From the NCBI GenBank assembly GCA_002431805.1, contig DJEE01000168.1:4793-16482 (forward strand): a DNA stretch of 11,690 nucleotides, read 5' to 3'. Position numbers and translations under genes: made by a program. The notes beneath the pieces are model-generated. The model ran no database searches. It was given only the letters and a program-made list of their open reading frames with translations, and was not told where the DNA came from. Numbering within the stretch: position 1 is the first letter of the stretch; every line of letters starts with the position of its first letter. The stretch comes from Eggerthellaceae bacterium UBA5906. Lineage in GTDB: Bacteria; Actinomycetota; Coriobacteriia; Coriobacteriales; Eggerthellaceae. Below are positions 5,676-11,690 of the stretch, piece after piece.

Positions 5676-7226
5676 TTACTTTTGCTCGCGTTCCGCAGCC
5701 AGTTCGTGCTGGTATTCGCGGTCGATAGCACCTTCGGGCGAAGGCGGGTTAACCTGGAACGGCACCGCCTTCGTAAACAGGCTGACCACCGGCACGATAA
5801 CCAGCGACAGCAGCATAGCCAGCGCACCGCAATTGATGGGGCTGGCAATCAACGGCGTGCCCATCAGCGTAAGCACCATGTTTCCGCTGGTCAAGCCCAC
5901 GCCCACAATAAAGCTACACCACACGGCCGCCTTGGAGATGCGTCCGGAGTACAAACCCCACAAAAACGGGCCAAGAAACGCACCGGCAAGCGCACCCCAG
6001 GAGATGCCCATAAGCTGCGCAATGAACGTGATGGACGAGTTGTACTGGACAAGCGCCAGCACCGCGGACACCACCACGAACACCACGATAAGGCCGCGCA
6101 TCCACACAAGCTTCTTCTTCTCGTCCATGTTCTTCACCACGTTGCCCTGCAACAGGTCAAGCGTCAGCGTCGACGACGAGGTAAGCACCAGAGAAGACAG
6201 CGTTGACATGGAAGCGGACAGCACCAGCACGATAACGATGCCGATAAGGATGTCAGGCAAGGTGGACAACATGGTGGGGATGATGGAGTCGTACACCGGA
6301 GCGCCATTCGCACCGATTTCAATCTGGTCGGCGTACAGGCGGCCGAAACCACCCAGGAAGTAGCTGCCGCCGGCAACCACGAACGCAAACAGCGTGGAGA
6401 TGATGGCACCCTGCTTCACGGCCGGGCCCGACTTGATAGCGTAGAACTTCTGCACCATCTGCGGCAAGCCCCACGTACCCAGGCTAGTCAGGATAACCAC
6501 GCCCATAAGGTTGAACAAGTCGGGGCCGAACATGCTCACAAACGGGCCGGCCATCTGAGAGCCCTCGGCCGGAATCTGAGACAGCGTGGTGATGGCCTCG
6601 CTGAAGCCGCCGTTGTTCAAGATAACCGCCGCAATAACCGCGATGATGCCGAACAGCATGACGATGCCCTGCAAAAAGTCATTCATGACCGTGGCCATGT
6701 AACCGCCCAGCACCACGTACAAGCACGTGATAACGGCCATGCCAATGACGCACACCTCGTACGGGAGGCCGAATGCCATGCCGAACAAACGCGACAGGCC
6801 GTTGTACACGCTTGCGGTGTACGGGATAAGGAACACGAAGATGATGGCGGCGCTTGCGATGCGCAGGCCCTTAGATTGGTAGCGCTTGCCAAAGAACTCC
6901 GGCATGGTGGTGGCGCCCAGGCGATGTGTCATCTCACGCGTGCGAGGGCCGAGCACCCACCAGGCAAGCAGGCTGCCCAAAATGGCGTTGCCAATGCCTG
7001 CCCACGCAGCTGCGATGCCGTATTTCCAGCCGAACTGGCCGGCGTAGCCAACAAACACCACAGCAGAAAAGTAGCTGGTGCCGTACGCAAACGCGCTCAT
7101 CCAGGGGCCGACGTTGCGACCGCCCAGCACGAAACCGTCAACGCTTGACGTTGTACGTCTGCAGTACAACCCTACGCCGACTGCAACGCCGACGAAAATT
7201 AAAACCATACAGATCTTAGCGACCAT
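5676..7226 (-). CDS. Sodium:solute symporter (SSS/PutP family), substrate unknown
   Basis: SSS proteins use the Na+ gradient to import small solutes such as proline, pantothenate, acetate or sugars. The 516-residue protein has about 13 hydrophobic helices and the family signatures: GGYMATVMNDFLQGIVM (174-190), TWGLPQMVQKFYAIKS (251-266) and the sodium-site region SMSTLSSLVLTSSSTLTLDL (339-358). ATG at 7226 has AGGAAC 6-7 nt upstream; an in-frame start at 7280 would add 18 residues of no family character. The N-terminus is hydrophobic from residue 2, as expected. The C-terminal tail is charged (about 30 residues). It is a single unit: terminator downstream, long untranslated region upstream. 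Substrate cannot be judged; the neighbour NhaC could maintain the Na+ gradient it needs, but they are separate transcripts. Confidence 0.9.
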   Translation of the reverse strand: MVAKICMVLIFVGVAVGVGLYCRRTTSSVDGFVLGGRNVGPWMSAFAYGTSYFSAVVFVGYAGQFGWKYGIAAAWAGIGNAILGSLLAWWVLGPRTREMTHRLGATTMPEFFGKRYQSKGLRIASAAIIFVFLIPYTASVYNGLSRLFGMAFGLPYEVCVIGMAVITCLYVVLGGYMATVMNDFLQGIVMLFGIIAVIAAVILNNGGFSEAITTLSQIPAEGSQMAGPFVSMFGPDLFNLMGVVILTSLGTWGLPQMVQKFYAIKSGPAVKQGAIISTLFAFVVAGGSYFLGGFGRLYADQIEIGANGAPVYDSIIPTMLSTLPDILIGIVIVLVLSASMSTLSSLVLTSSSTLTLDLLQGNVVKNMDEKKKLVWMRGLIVVFVVVSAVLALVQYNSSITFIAQLMGISWGALAGAFLGPFLWGLYSGRISKAAVWCSFIVGVGLTSGNMVLTLMGTPLIASPINCGALAMLLSLVIVPVVSLFTKAVPFQVNPPSPEGAIDREYQHELAAEREQK

Positions 7227-7700
7227 TGTTGTTCCTATCTGTTGTTTCACCTGGTCTTTGGCGAAAATCGAGCAACTCATATATGCGCAGGTGCGGTACG
7301 ACGCGCCTATCTGCGCGCAGCTTCACCATTCACGTTGGAACGCGAACGCGCTGCAGCAGAGTTGGCATGAGCACGACCGCACAGCGGCATTGCCAACCCT
7401 CTGAGTTGTTGTGGCACACGACGTTTGCCCGAGTTGTACCGAACGCGGCGTACAAGGCTTCAGCAAGCCTACGCGCACGGCAGCAAACCCCGTGTGCTAG
7501 ATATATCGATAGGAATAATAGGTGTAGAAGCAAGGCTCCATTGACCTGAATTCACCGGCCTTCATCCTCGCTAGATACATGGCTCGAACACCCGCGCCAA
7601 CATGCGCATCAGAGCGCAGAGGCGCGGCAGACTGCAGCTGCGGATGGCAGCTAGAGAATGCAGCGATATGTCCTTGAGCGATGTTCATGCGGCATACTTT
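7227..7700. other. Non-coding stretch upstream of the symporter, rich in hairpins
   Basis: No convincing protein gene is seen here. On the minus strand, upstream of the symporter, several stem-loops cluster. GTTGGCA/TGCCAAC (7361-7367 and 7391-7397) holds an inner CCGC/GCGG stem. TTGTAC/GTACAA (7434-7439 and 7450-7455) is followed by AGGCTT-CAGC-AAGCCT (7455-7470). A CACGG/CCGTG pair follows near 7477-7495. They could form the leader of the symporter mRNA. No promoter with both boxes was recognised, and no known riboswitch class was identified. Confidence 0.35.
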
Positions 7701-7710
7701 ACCACAGTAA

Positions 7711-7835
7711 TTCGGTATAGCTTCCACATTTTCTTCAACGGGTGAAATAAATTTGGCCGGTTGCTTCACTCAGTTTCGGTATATTACCCCCATTTTTCCG
7801 TATATTCACGTTATAGGCTGCGCTTACGTCCTATA
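7711..7835. promoter_or_regulatory. Repeated sites upstream of the small RNA promoter
   Basis: TTTCGGTATATT (7774-7785) and TTTCCGTATATT (7795-7806) match at 11 of 12 positions and lie 21 bp apart, two helical turns. TTCGGTATA recurs at 7711-7719, about 64 bp before the same string in the first copy. An inverted repeat TATAGG-N12-CCTATA follows (7812-7835). All lie 40-165 bp before the predicted small-RNA promoter, on AT-rich DNA, and look like protein binding sites. Confidence 0.35.
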
Positions 7836-7874
7836 GGTTTCAGCCATATATACACACTTTTTAAAATATGTTAC

Positions 7875-7903
7875 TTTTCAGCGCACGTAAGCAGACGTAG
7901 TAT
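7875..7903 (+). promoter_or_regulatory. Predicted promoter of the small RNA
   Basis: TTTTCA (7875-7880) and TAGTAT (7898-7903) are spaced by exactly 17 bp, each matching 4 of 6 consensus bases. The expected start, near 7910, coincides with the 5' strand of the first closing stem (7911), which supports the pairing of promoter and RNA. Confidence 0.4.
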
Positions 7904-7909
7904 TGGTCA

Positions 7910-8133
7910 TGTCGGGAAGGCAATCCCCTTCGATGAACGGCAGCATCCCCTTTTAAGCCGCCTTCATCGGCGTTCCTGACGTTAGGTATGGTGTAGCGTC
8001 GGTGCCGTGTTTCCCCTTATCTCGGCATCGTGAACAACAACACTACATCGGTCGTGCGGTTTCTTCCTTTCCGCCGACCACCCCTCCTCCTTGCCGACCC
8101 GCGTCCCCTCACCTTAGGCGGGTCGGCCTTTTT
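7910..8133 (+). ncRNA. Candidate small regulatory RNA with C-rich loops, about 225 nt
   Basis: The stretch begins 7 nt past a promoter and ends in a strong plus-strand terminator. It folds into consecutive stem-loops by exact complementarity. P1 is 7911-7918 with 7973-7980, enclosing a hairpin 7931-7941/7957-7969 with a two-base bulge. The second is an outer stem 7990-7996/8043-8049 with inner stem 8000-8007/8023-8030. The third hairpin is 8050-8059/8071-8079 with one bulge. The fourth is the terminator, 8093-8102/8118-8127. Three of the loops are exactly 15 nt and carry UCCCCU; in two (7942-7956 and 8008-8022) UCCCCUU sits at the same loop position. CCCCU recurs in the unpaired strand at 7925 and again at 8081. 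Such exposed C-rich motifs pair with Shine-Dalgarno sequences in known Firmicutes sRNAs. Neighbouring genes are on the other strand, so it is not a leader. It does not match 6S, tmRNA, SRP or RNase P RNA signatures I know. Confidence 0.6.
8093..8133 (+). terminator. Rho-independent terminator of the small RNA
   Basis: GCCGACCCGC (8093-8102) and GCGGGTCGGC (8118-8127) form a perfect 10-bp stem with a 15-nt loop containing TCCCCT, followed by C and five T on the plus strand. The minus strand shows no T-run, so it serves a plus-strand transcript although no plus-strand protein gene lies upstream. Confidence 0.88.
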
Positions 8134-8178
8134 ATTGCCCGAAAGCTGCACTTGCGTGATGCGGCACCTGCACACAAG

Positions 8179-8215
8179 AAGGGCGCGCTGCCAAAAACAG
8201 GCAGCGCGCCCTTTT
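8179..8215 (-). terminator. Terminator of the phenylacetate-CoA ligase gene (possibly bidirectional)
   Basis: AAGGGCGCGCTGCC (8179-8192) and GGCAGCGCGCCCTT (8200-8213) are a perfect 14-bp stem with a 7-nt loop, 35 bp past the ligase stop. The plus side ends in TTTTG; the minus side in TTCTTGTG. It can also back up the small-RNA terminator. Confidence 0.8.
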
Positions 8216-8247
8216 GAAAATCTTTGCGCGGTTTATGCGCGAAACCT

Positions 8248-9483
8248 TTAGTAACGCGAATCGAAGATGCGCTTCGTTTTCTTTTCGCTGCGCGGCAGCT
8301 CGCCCATAGGAACGCCCTTTGCCTCAGGCGTGCAACCAATCTTCGCCTTGAAGATGGCAGCCAGCTGTTCCTCGCAACGCGTAAGCTCCTCGCCCTCAAG
8401 CGACGTTTCAAACAGCACGGTAAGCACGTCGTGACCGTTCACGGCCTCAATCATCACCTGGTATTCAGACGATGCACCGTCGGTGAACTGGATGACTTCC
8501 TCGATTTGCGCGGGGAACATGTTGCAGCCCTTCACCTTCACCATGTCGTCGGTGCGGCCGACGAGGATGTCGATGCGCGAATCTTTCAGGCCGCAGGCGC
8601 AATCGCCGGGAATGATGCGCGTGAGGTCGTGCGTGCGATAGCGGATGAGCGGCGCCCCCTGCTTGCGCAGCGTGGTGAGCACGAGTTCGCCGGTTTCGCC
8701 ATCGGGCAGCGGCTCGCCGGTTTTGGGGTCGACGATTTCGCAGTATACGTAGTCGCTCCATATATGCATGCCATGGTGTTCGCTGCAAGAAATGCCAATG
8801 CCCGGGCCATAGATTTCGGTAAGGCCGTAGATGTCGAAAATCTCGATGCCCATTTCGTCGGCGATGCGACGGCGCATCTTATCGCCCCAACGCTCGGACC
8901 CGATGACGCCCTTGCGAAGGTCGAGCCTGTCGCGCAGGCCGCGCTTCTGGATTTCCTCGGCGAGCAGAAGCGCATAGCTGCTGGTGCCCGTGATAACCGT
9001 GGAATGCAGGTCTTGCATCATGCGCAGCTGCTTTTCGGTGTTGCCAGGGCCCATGGGAATGGCCATAGCGCCCAGTCGCTCGCAACCAAGCTGGAAGCCG
9101 ATGCCCGCGGTCCACAAGCCGTAGCCCGGCGTGATTTGAATGCGGTCTTTGTTCGTGATGCCCGCCGTGCGGTAACAACGCGCGAACATGTCGGCCCAGT
9201 CGGAAACGTCTTGCGCGGTGTACGGGATGATGACCGGCGTACCCGTCGTTCCCGAAGAGCTGTGGATGCGCACGACCTCTTCATCGGGTACGGCCTGAAT
9301 TCCCAGCGGATAAGCGTCACGCAGGTCGGCCTTCTCGGAGAAGGGAAGCTTCTCGAAATCGGCCTGGGTTTGCACATCGGACAAATCGATGCCGTCGAAT
9401 TTCTTCGCGTAGAACGGCGAGCGATCTTTCAGGGTCTTGAATTGCTCTTTGATAAGAGAGAATTGTTCATCGGTGAGCTGCAT
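8248..9483 (-). CDS. paaK: Phenylacetate-CoA ligase family protein (ANL superfamily)
   Basis: These enzymes activate an aryl-acetic or related acid with ATP to the adenylate, then to the CoA thioester. The 411-residue protein shows the P-loop-like SSSGTTGTP (75-83), DIYGLTE (217-223), the RYRTHD hinge region (281-286), GRTDDMVKVKG (309-319) and a C-terminal SEKKTKRIFD with the expected catalytic lysine region (402-404). Length is slightly below the usual 430. ATG at 9483 follows AAAGGAG at 8 nt; an in-frame start at 9597 would add 38 basic residues and is rejected. In anaerobic amino-acid fermenters such ligases often accompany indolepyruvate or aryl-pyruvate ferredoxin oxidoreductases; none is in view, so the substrate (phenylacetate, indoleacetate or other) is open. 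It has its own promoter just after the LuxR gene stop, and a repeated element in its leader. Confidence 0.88.
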   Translation of the reverse strand: MQLTDEQFSLIKEQFKTLKDRSPFYAKKFDGIDLSDVQTQADFEKLPFSEKADLRDAYPLGIQAVPDEEVVRIHSSSGTTGTPVIIPYTAQDVSDWADMFARCYRTAGITNKDRIQITPGYGLWTAGIGFQLGCERLGAMAIPMGPGNTEKQLRMMQDLHSTVITGTSSYALLLAEEIQKRGLRDRLDLRKGVIGSERWGDKMRRRIADEMGIEIFDIYGLTEIYGPGIGISCSEHHGMHIWSDYVYCEIVDPKTGEPLPDGETGELVLTTLRKQGAPLIRYRTHDLTRIIPGDCACGLKDSRIDILVGRTDDMVKVKGCNMFPAQIEEVIQFTDGASSEYQVMIEAVNGHDVLTVLFETSLEGEELTRCEEQLAAIFKAKIGCTPEAKGVPMGELPRSEKKTKRIFDSRY

Positions 9484-9528
9484 GGGCGACTCCTTTTTTC
9501 GAAACGGAAACGATAGAAGAATTCGGGG

Positions 9529-9619
9529 GCGCTTCAAGCCTGCAATGGGAAACCGGACCCGAGCGCGTCTTCGCCGTTGCGAATGAGAGCGCTTCAAGCT
9601 CGCGGAGCAAACTTGAAGC
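9529..9619. repeat. Three CTTCAAG elements in the ligase leader region
   Basis: GCGCTTCAAGC occurs at 9529-9539 and again, identical, at 9589-9599, 60 bp apart. An inverted copy, ACTTGAAGC, lies at 9611-9619, so the last two make a perfect 8-bp inverted repeat GCTTCAAG-N13-CTTGAAGC. They lie between the predicted promoter and the ligase start. They may be binding sites for a regulator (the adjacent LuxR protein is an obvious candidate) or a hairpin in the leader. Confidence 0.45.
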
Positions 9620-9694
9620 TAGAGCCATCGACCAGCCAACGCGGTGCGCGCGGCTTTGCGGAGTTGGATGTCGAATGCAGTAGTCATAGGCACT

Positions 9695-9722
9695 ATTGTA
9701 CGCTAAAGTGCGCTAGTGACAA
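9695..9722 (-). promoter_or_regulatory. Predicted promoter of the phenylacetate-CoA ligase gene
   Basis: TTGTCA (9722-9717) and TACAAT (9700-9695) on the minus strand are spaced by 16 bp, each 5 of 6 to consensus, the best promoter match in the window. It begins 7 bp past the LuxR gene stop and implies a leader of about 205 nt before the ligase ATG. Confidence 0.6.
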
Positions 9723-9728
9723 GGGTGT

Positions 9729-11153
9729 TTATTTCGCCATTTCGGCTTCCACCATATCGAGCAGATCTTGGTGGGCATGTATGTCGAGCTTTGCATATAT
9801 ATGCTTGACATGAGCCTTCACGGTATTGCGCGATACGGTGAGCTGCTCTTGGATATAGAAGCTGTCGCGACCGCGCGCGAGCATCTCGAACACCTCGCGC
9901 TCGCGCGGCGTGAGCGCATAGCGTTCCGATATGGTGGTACATACCTGATCGAGGCTTGCATGGGGCGCCTGTTCCACCGTTGCGGAGGCCTCGACGACCT
10001 CGGTCACGCCGTTGATGGCGTCGATGAAGCTGAAATTGCGCAATCCGATGAGCGCATAAGCCGCGAATGCTATGACAAACGCCCCGGCCATCAACTGCGC
10101 CGCAATGGGATGCGTGGCCGATACGCCATTGGCCCACACCGCGACAGCCGCGCCCACGATTGTTCCCACGGCTGAAACGCCGCGGCCCCACGCAACCGTC
10201 GCAACCGACGCCCGAACGTTGCGCGCGCCCACCGCGGCAAGCACGACCCAACCAACGACGTCGAACAAGGAATTTCCGCATGAGAGCAGCGTAACGCTTG
10301 CGGCGTGCGACCAATCGGCCGATACCGTGGTCGTGAAGAAGCCGGCGAGCACGAACAAAACCGATATTTGAGCGAGCAAGTCGCTCTTCATGAGCTTGCC
10401 CGCCGACGCGACCGTCGCTACCGCAAGAATGCCCACAGGAACGATCGAAAAGAAATCGGCCAAGGGCGCGCCGTCGACTTCACCGAAACGCAACGAGAAA
10501 CCGAACGCGACACGAAACAGAAAAAGACAGATGAATAGCTGGCTGCCGAGGGCAAGGAACGAAGACGGCTGCGTGATGGCAACGTCGGCGGGCGGGTCGG
10601 ACGCACGCACTTCCGAAAGCACCGGTTTCGCAATGGCATGAGCAAGCAGCAAAGACGCAATGGGGAGCAGGGCGAATGCAACAAGCCCCACACTCGACGG
10701 CAAAAGCCAGGCGGCATAGTCAAACGCGCAGTTCCCGAGAAAAGCGAGGGTGATGGCTTGAGCGATTTCGGCCACTTCGAAGCGGGAAAGCGCGACACCC
10801 ACGACAACACTCACCCATCCGCGGGCGGCAGCAAGCACGCACGACGACGCAACGAGAAACGGGACATTCGCCATGGCAAGAGCAACGAAAACGCCGCACG
10901 CACCTGCGACAAGGCACACCAGAGAAGCGGCGTTGATGACATGGGAGTCGAGCAGCGATGAGCGAAACGCCGCAACAAGGGCGACGCCAATCAGGCATAC
11001 CGCGTTCGTGAGCACCGAGATATCGCGGGCCAAGCTAAACACATGGTCGAACATGGGAAACACGACAATGTTCATGAAAGACGCGGCGCCGAGCATCAGG
11101 CATAGCGCGAAAGCGACCCGCCAAAACGATGAACCATAGGCACTTCTTGCCAT
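9729..11153 (-). CDS. Membrane-bound LuxR-type regulator (12-helix N-terminus plus LuxR HTH)
   Basis: The 474-residue protein has about twelve hydrophobic helices filling residues 10-375, then a linker and a LuxR/GerE DNA-binding domain (about 408-474): LTPREREVFEMLARG followed by VSRNTVKAHVKHIYAKLDI. This build, a transporter-like sensor with a C-terminal HTH, is greatly expanded in Eggerthellaceae, where members sit beside the reductases they control (for example the dopamine dehydroxylase regulator of Eggerthella lenta). ATG at 11153 follows AAGGGAAGG at 5 nt; the in-frame start at 11216 falls inside the upstream terminator and is rejected. Neighbours are the flavoprotein (upstream) and the ligase (downstream), either of which may be its target. 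The ligand is unknown. No terminator separates it from the ligase promoter, so read-through is possible. Confidence 0.9.
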   Translation of the reverse strand: MARSAYGSSFWRVAFALCLMLGAASFMNIVVFPMFDHVFSLARDISVLTNAVCLIGVALVAAFRSSLLDSHVINAASLVCLVAGACGVFVALAMANVPFLVASSCVLAAARGWVSVVVGVALSRFEVAEIAQAITLAFLGNCAFDYAAWLLPSSVGLVAFALLPIASLLLAHAIAKPVLSEVRASDPPADVAITQPSSFLALGSQLFICLFLFRVAFGFSLRFGEVDGAPLADFFSIVPVGILAVATVASAGKLMKSDLLAQISVLFVLAGFFTTTVSADWSHAASVTLLSCGNSLFDVVGWVVLAAVGARNVRASVATVAWGRGVSAVGTIVGAAVAVWANGVSATHPIAAQLMAGAFVIAFAAYALIGLRNFSFIDAINGVTEVVEASATVEQAPHASLDQVCTTISERYALTPREREVFEMLARGRDSFYIQEQLTVSRNTVKAHVKHIYAKLDIHAHQDLLDMVEAEMAK

Positions 11154-11194
11154 AATCGCCTTCCCTTTGCATATTTTCCCTGGTAAACCGTGCC

Positions 11195-11203
11195 ATTGTA
11201 GCA
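11195..11203 (-). promoter_or_regulatory. Predicted extended -10 promoter of the LuxR gene
   Basis: TGCTACAAT on the minus strand (TGn plus a 5-of-6 -10 box) lies about 42 bp before the ATG. The -35 position falls inside the upstream terminator hairpin and is poor, as extended -10 promoters tolerate. Confidence 0.45.
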
Positions 11204-11237
11204 AAAAGCCCGGCACCTATGGGGGAAGGTGCCGGGC
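11203..11237 (-). terminator. Rho-independent terminator of the flavoprotein gene
   Basis: GCCCGGCACC (11208-11217) and GGTGCCGGGC (11228-11237) form a perfect 10-bp stem with a 10-nt loop, followed on the minus strand by five T. The T-run runs straight into the LuxR promoter. Confidence 0.88.
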
Positions 11238-11343
11238 GGAGCGCCTTACGGCGCCAGAGGGGTGAAGCGCAATCGCGCATAAGGGGAGGCGCGAAAGGCT
11301 TGAAGGAAGTTTTGAAGGAAGCGACGCGCGAAGGCGCCGGAAT

Positions 11344-11373
11344 GTGGCGGGCGGGAAGAGAGCCGCCCGCCAC
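11344..11373 (-). terminator. Strong GC stem-loop just after the flavoprotein stop, no T-run
   Basis: GTGGCGGGCGG (11344-11354) and CCGCCCGCCAC (11363-11373) pair perfectly over 11 bp with an 8-nt loop, 12 bp past the stop codon. No T-run follows, so it is more likely a 3'-end stabiliser or a pause site than a terminator. Between it and the true terminator lie only a small GCGCC-TTAC-GGCGC stem and a TTGAAGGAAG direct repeat. Confidence 0.5.
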
Positions 11374-11385
11374 GGTAGATGGACT

Positions 11386-11690
11386 TTACGCTTGGCCCGT
11401 GGCGGCAAGCATGCCGGCGCGGCGGCCGAACGTCATGGTGCGGCCTGCGGCCAAGCCCGTCATGAGATTCGGGTAGCTAACGCTGAAGAAGCCGCCCGAA
11501 TCGTTGCCGACCAGATACAGGCCATCGATTTGTTCGCCCGCCTCGTTCACCGGATGCATATCGGTATTAATGGGGCAGCCGTCGATGGTGGCCAGGAACC
11601 ATGCGCCCGTGCGCACGCCATAGTACGGCGGGTGCGTGAGCGAAGTGAGACGATACGGCTCTTTGTTGTAGTCTTCGTCTTTGCCCTGTT
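11386..11690 (-). CDS. FAD-dependent fumarate/urocanate-reductase-like flavoprotein, C-terminal part only
   Basis: Only the last 101 residues are in the window; the frame is open to the right edge. The segment holds the C-terminal FAD-binding block of the FAD_binding_2 (fumarate reductase flavoprotein) family: PPYYGVRTGAWFLATIDG, then GLYLVGNDSGGFFSVSYPN and the final GLAAGRTMTFGR glycine-rich stretch that closes the FAD site. Family members reduce C=C bonds of small organic acids at the cell surface or cytoplasm; in Eggerthellaceae dozens of paralogues act as respiratory reductases with diverse acceptors. The N-terminus (Tat signal, heme-binding domain or neither) is outside the window, so location and substrate cannot be judged. 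It is followed by a GC stem-loop, a terminator and a LuxR membrane regulator, a pairing typical of this family. Confidence 0.85.
   Translation of the reverse strand, partial: QGKDEDYNKEPYRLTSLTHPPYYGVRTGAWFLATIDGCPINTDMHPVNEAGEQIDGLYLVGNDSGGFFSVSYPNLMTGLAAGRTMTFGRRAGMLAATGQA

Noticed and set aside
7243..7256. TGTTTCACCTGG, a second parS-like sequence
   Set aside because: Only the left half matches; the right half is not palindromic.
7497..7769. 90-codon minus-strand ORF with GTG start
   Set aside because: No ribosome site, mixed composition, no recognisable motif, and it overlaps repeat and hairpin regions; treated as non-coding.
7933..7956. Seven-codon ORF (MNGSIPF) inside the small RNA
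   Set aside because: GGGAAGG lies about 12 nt upstream, too far for a typical start, and the ORF coincides with a hairpin whose bases are explained by structure. Kept in mind as a possible dual function only.
7910..8133. Small RNA as 6S RNA, tmRNA, SRP RNA or RNase P RNA
   Set aside because: No long single hairpin with central bubble, no tRNA-like ends, no GGAAGGAAGCAG-type SRP apical motif and no RNase P core motifs were seen on either strand.
8030..8251. 73-codon plus-strand ORF running through the small RNA terminator
   Set aside because: It reads across two strong terminators and has no ribosome site.
8224..9516. 430-codon plus-strand ORF
   Set aside because: Antisense to the phenylacetate-CoA ligase, whose motifs are clear; no ribosome site or family motif on this strand.

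Overview
The window looks like chromosomal or element-junction DNA from an anaerobic Actinomycetota of the Coriobacteriia, most likely Eggerthellaceae (Eggerthella/Slackia-type). I infer this from the moderately GC-rich code, a 12-helix membrane protein fused to a LuxR-type DNA-binding domain, the tail of a fumarate/urocanate-reductase-like flavoprotein, a stand-alone phenylacetate-CoA ligase and an actinobacterial-type parS palindrome. No rRNA, tRNA, CRISPR array or insertion sequence was seen. All genes except one are on the minus strand.

Layout. 1-1091 (-): 5' part of a VirD4/TraG-type conjugative coupling ATPase, cut by the window start and lacking the usual N-terminal membrane region. 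1206-1802 (-): a ClpP-family peptidase behind a leader of about 210 nt with three stem-loops and a good promoter. 2253-2723 (-): an Rrf2-family regulator, divergent from 3011-3625 (+), 5-formyltetrahydrofolate cyclo-ligase. 3694-3783: a 30-bp-arm inverted repeat resembling a REP/BIME unit. 3873-5519 (-): NhaC-type Na+/H+ antiporter. 5610-5623: a perfect parS-like palindrome. 5676-7226 (-): sodium:solute symporter. 7227-8247: about 1 kb with no protein gene. Its right part (about 7910-8133, +) reads as a structured small RNA with its own promoter and terminator, and with UCCCCU repeated in loops and unpaired segments. 8248-9483 (-): phenylacetate-CoA ligase. 9729-11153 (-): membrane LuxR regulator. 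11386-11690 (-): C-terminus of a flavoprotein reductase cut by the window end.

How the parts fit. Most genes are single transcription units, each closed by a clear stem-loop terminator (2108-2147, 3819-3848, 5624-5653, 8179-8215, 11203-11237). The two transporters are both sodium-linked: the antiporter extrudes Na+ and the symporter uses the gradient, though they have separate units. The LuxR regulator lies directly upstream of the phenylacetate-CoA ligase and downstream of the flavoprotein. A repeated CTTCAAG element lies in the ligase promoter/leader region and is a candidate target of a regulator.

The strongest candidate for something undescribed is the small RNA at 7910-8133. Three of its stem-loops have exactly 15-nt loops carrying UCCCCU, and two of these place UCCCCUU at the same loop position. 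That arrangement is typical of C-rich regulatory RNAs that pair with Shine-Dalgarno sequences. The parS site, the REP-like repeat, the clpP leader and the soluble coupling-protein homologue are secondary points of interest. All function calls rest on reading the sequence; no search was run.
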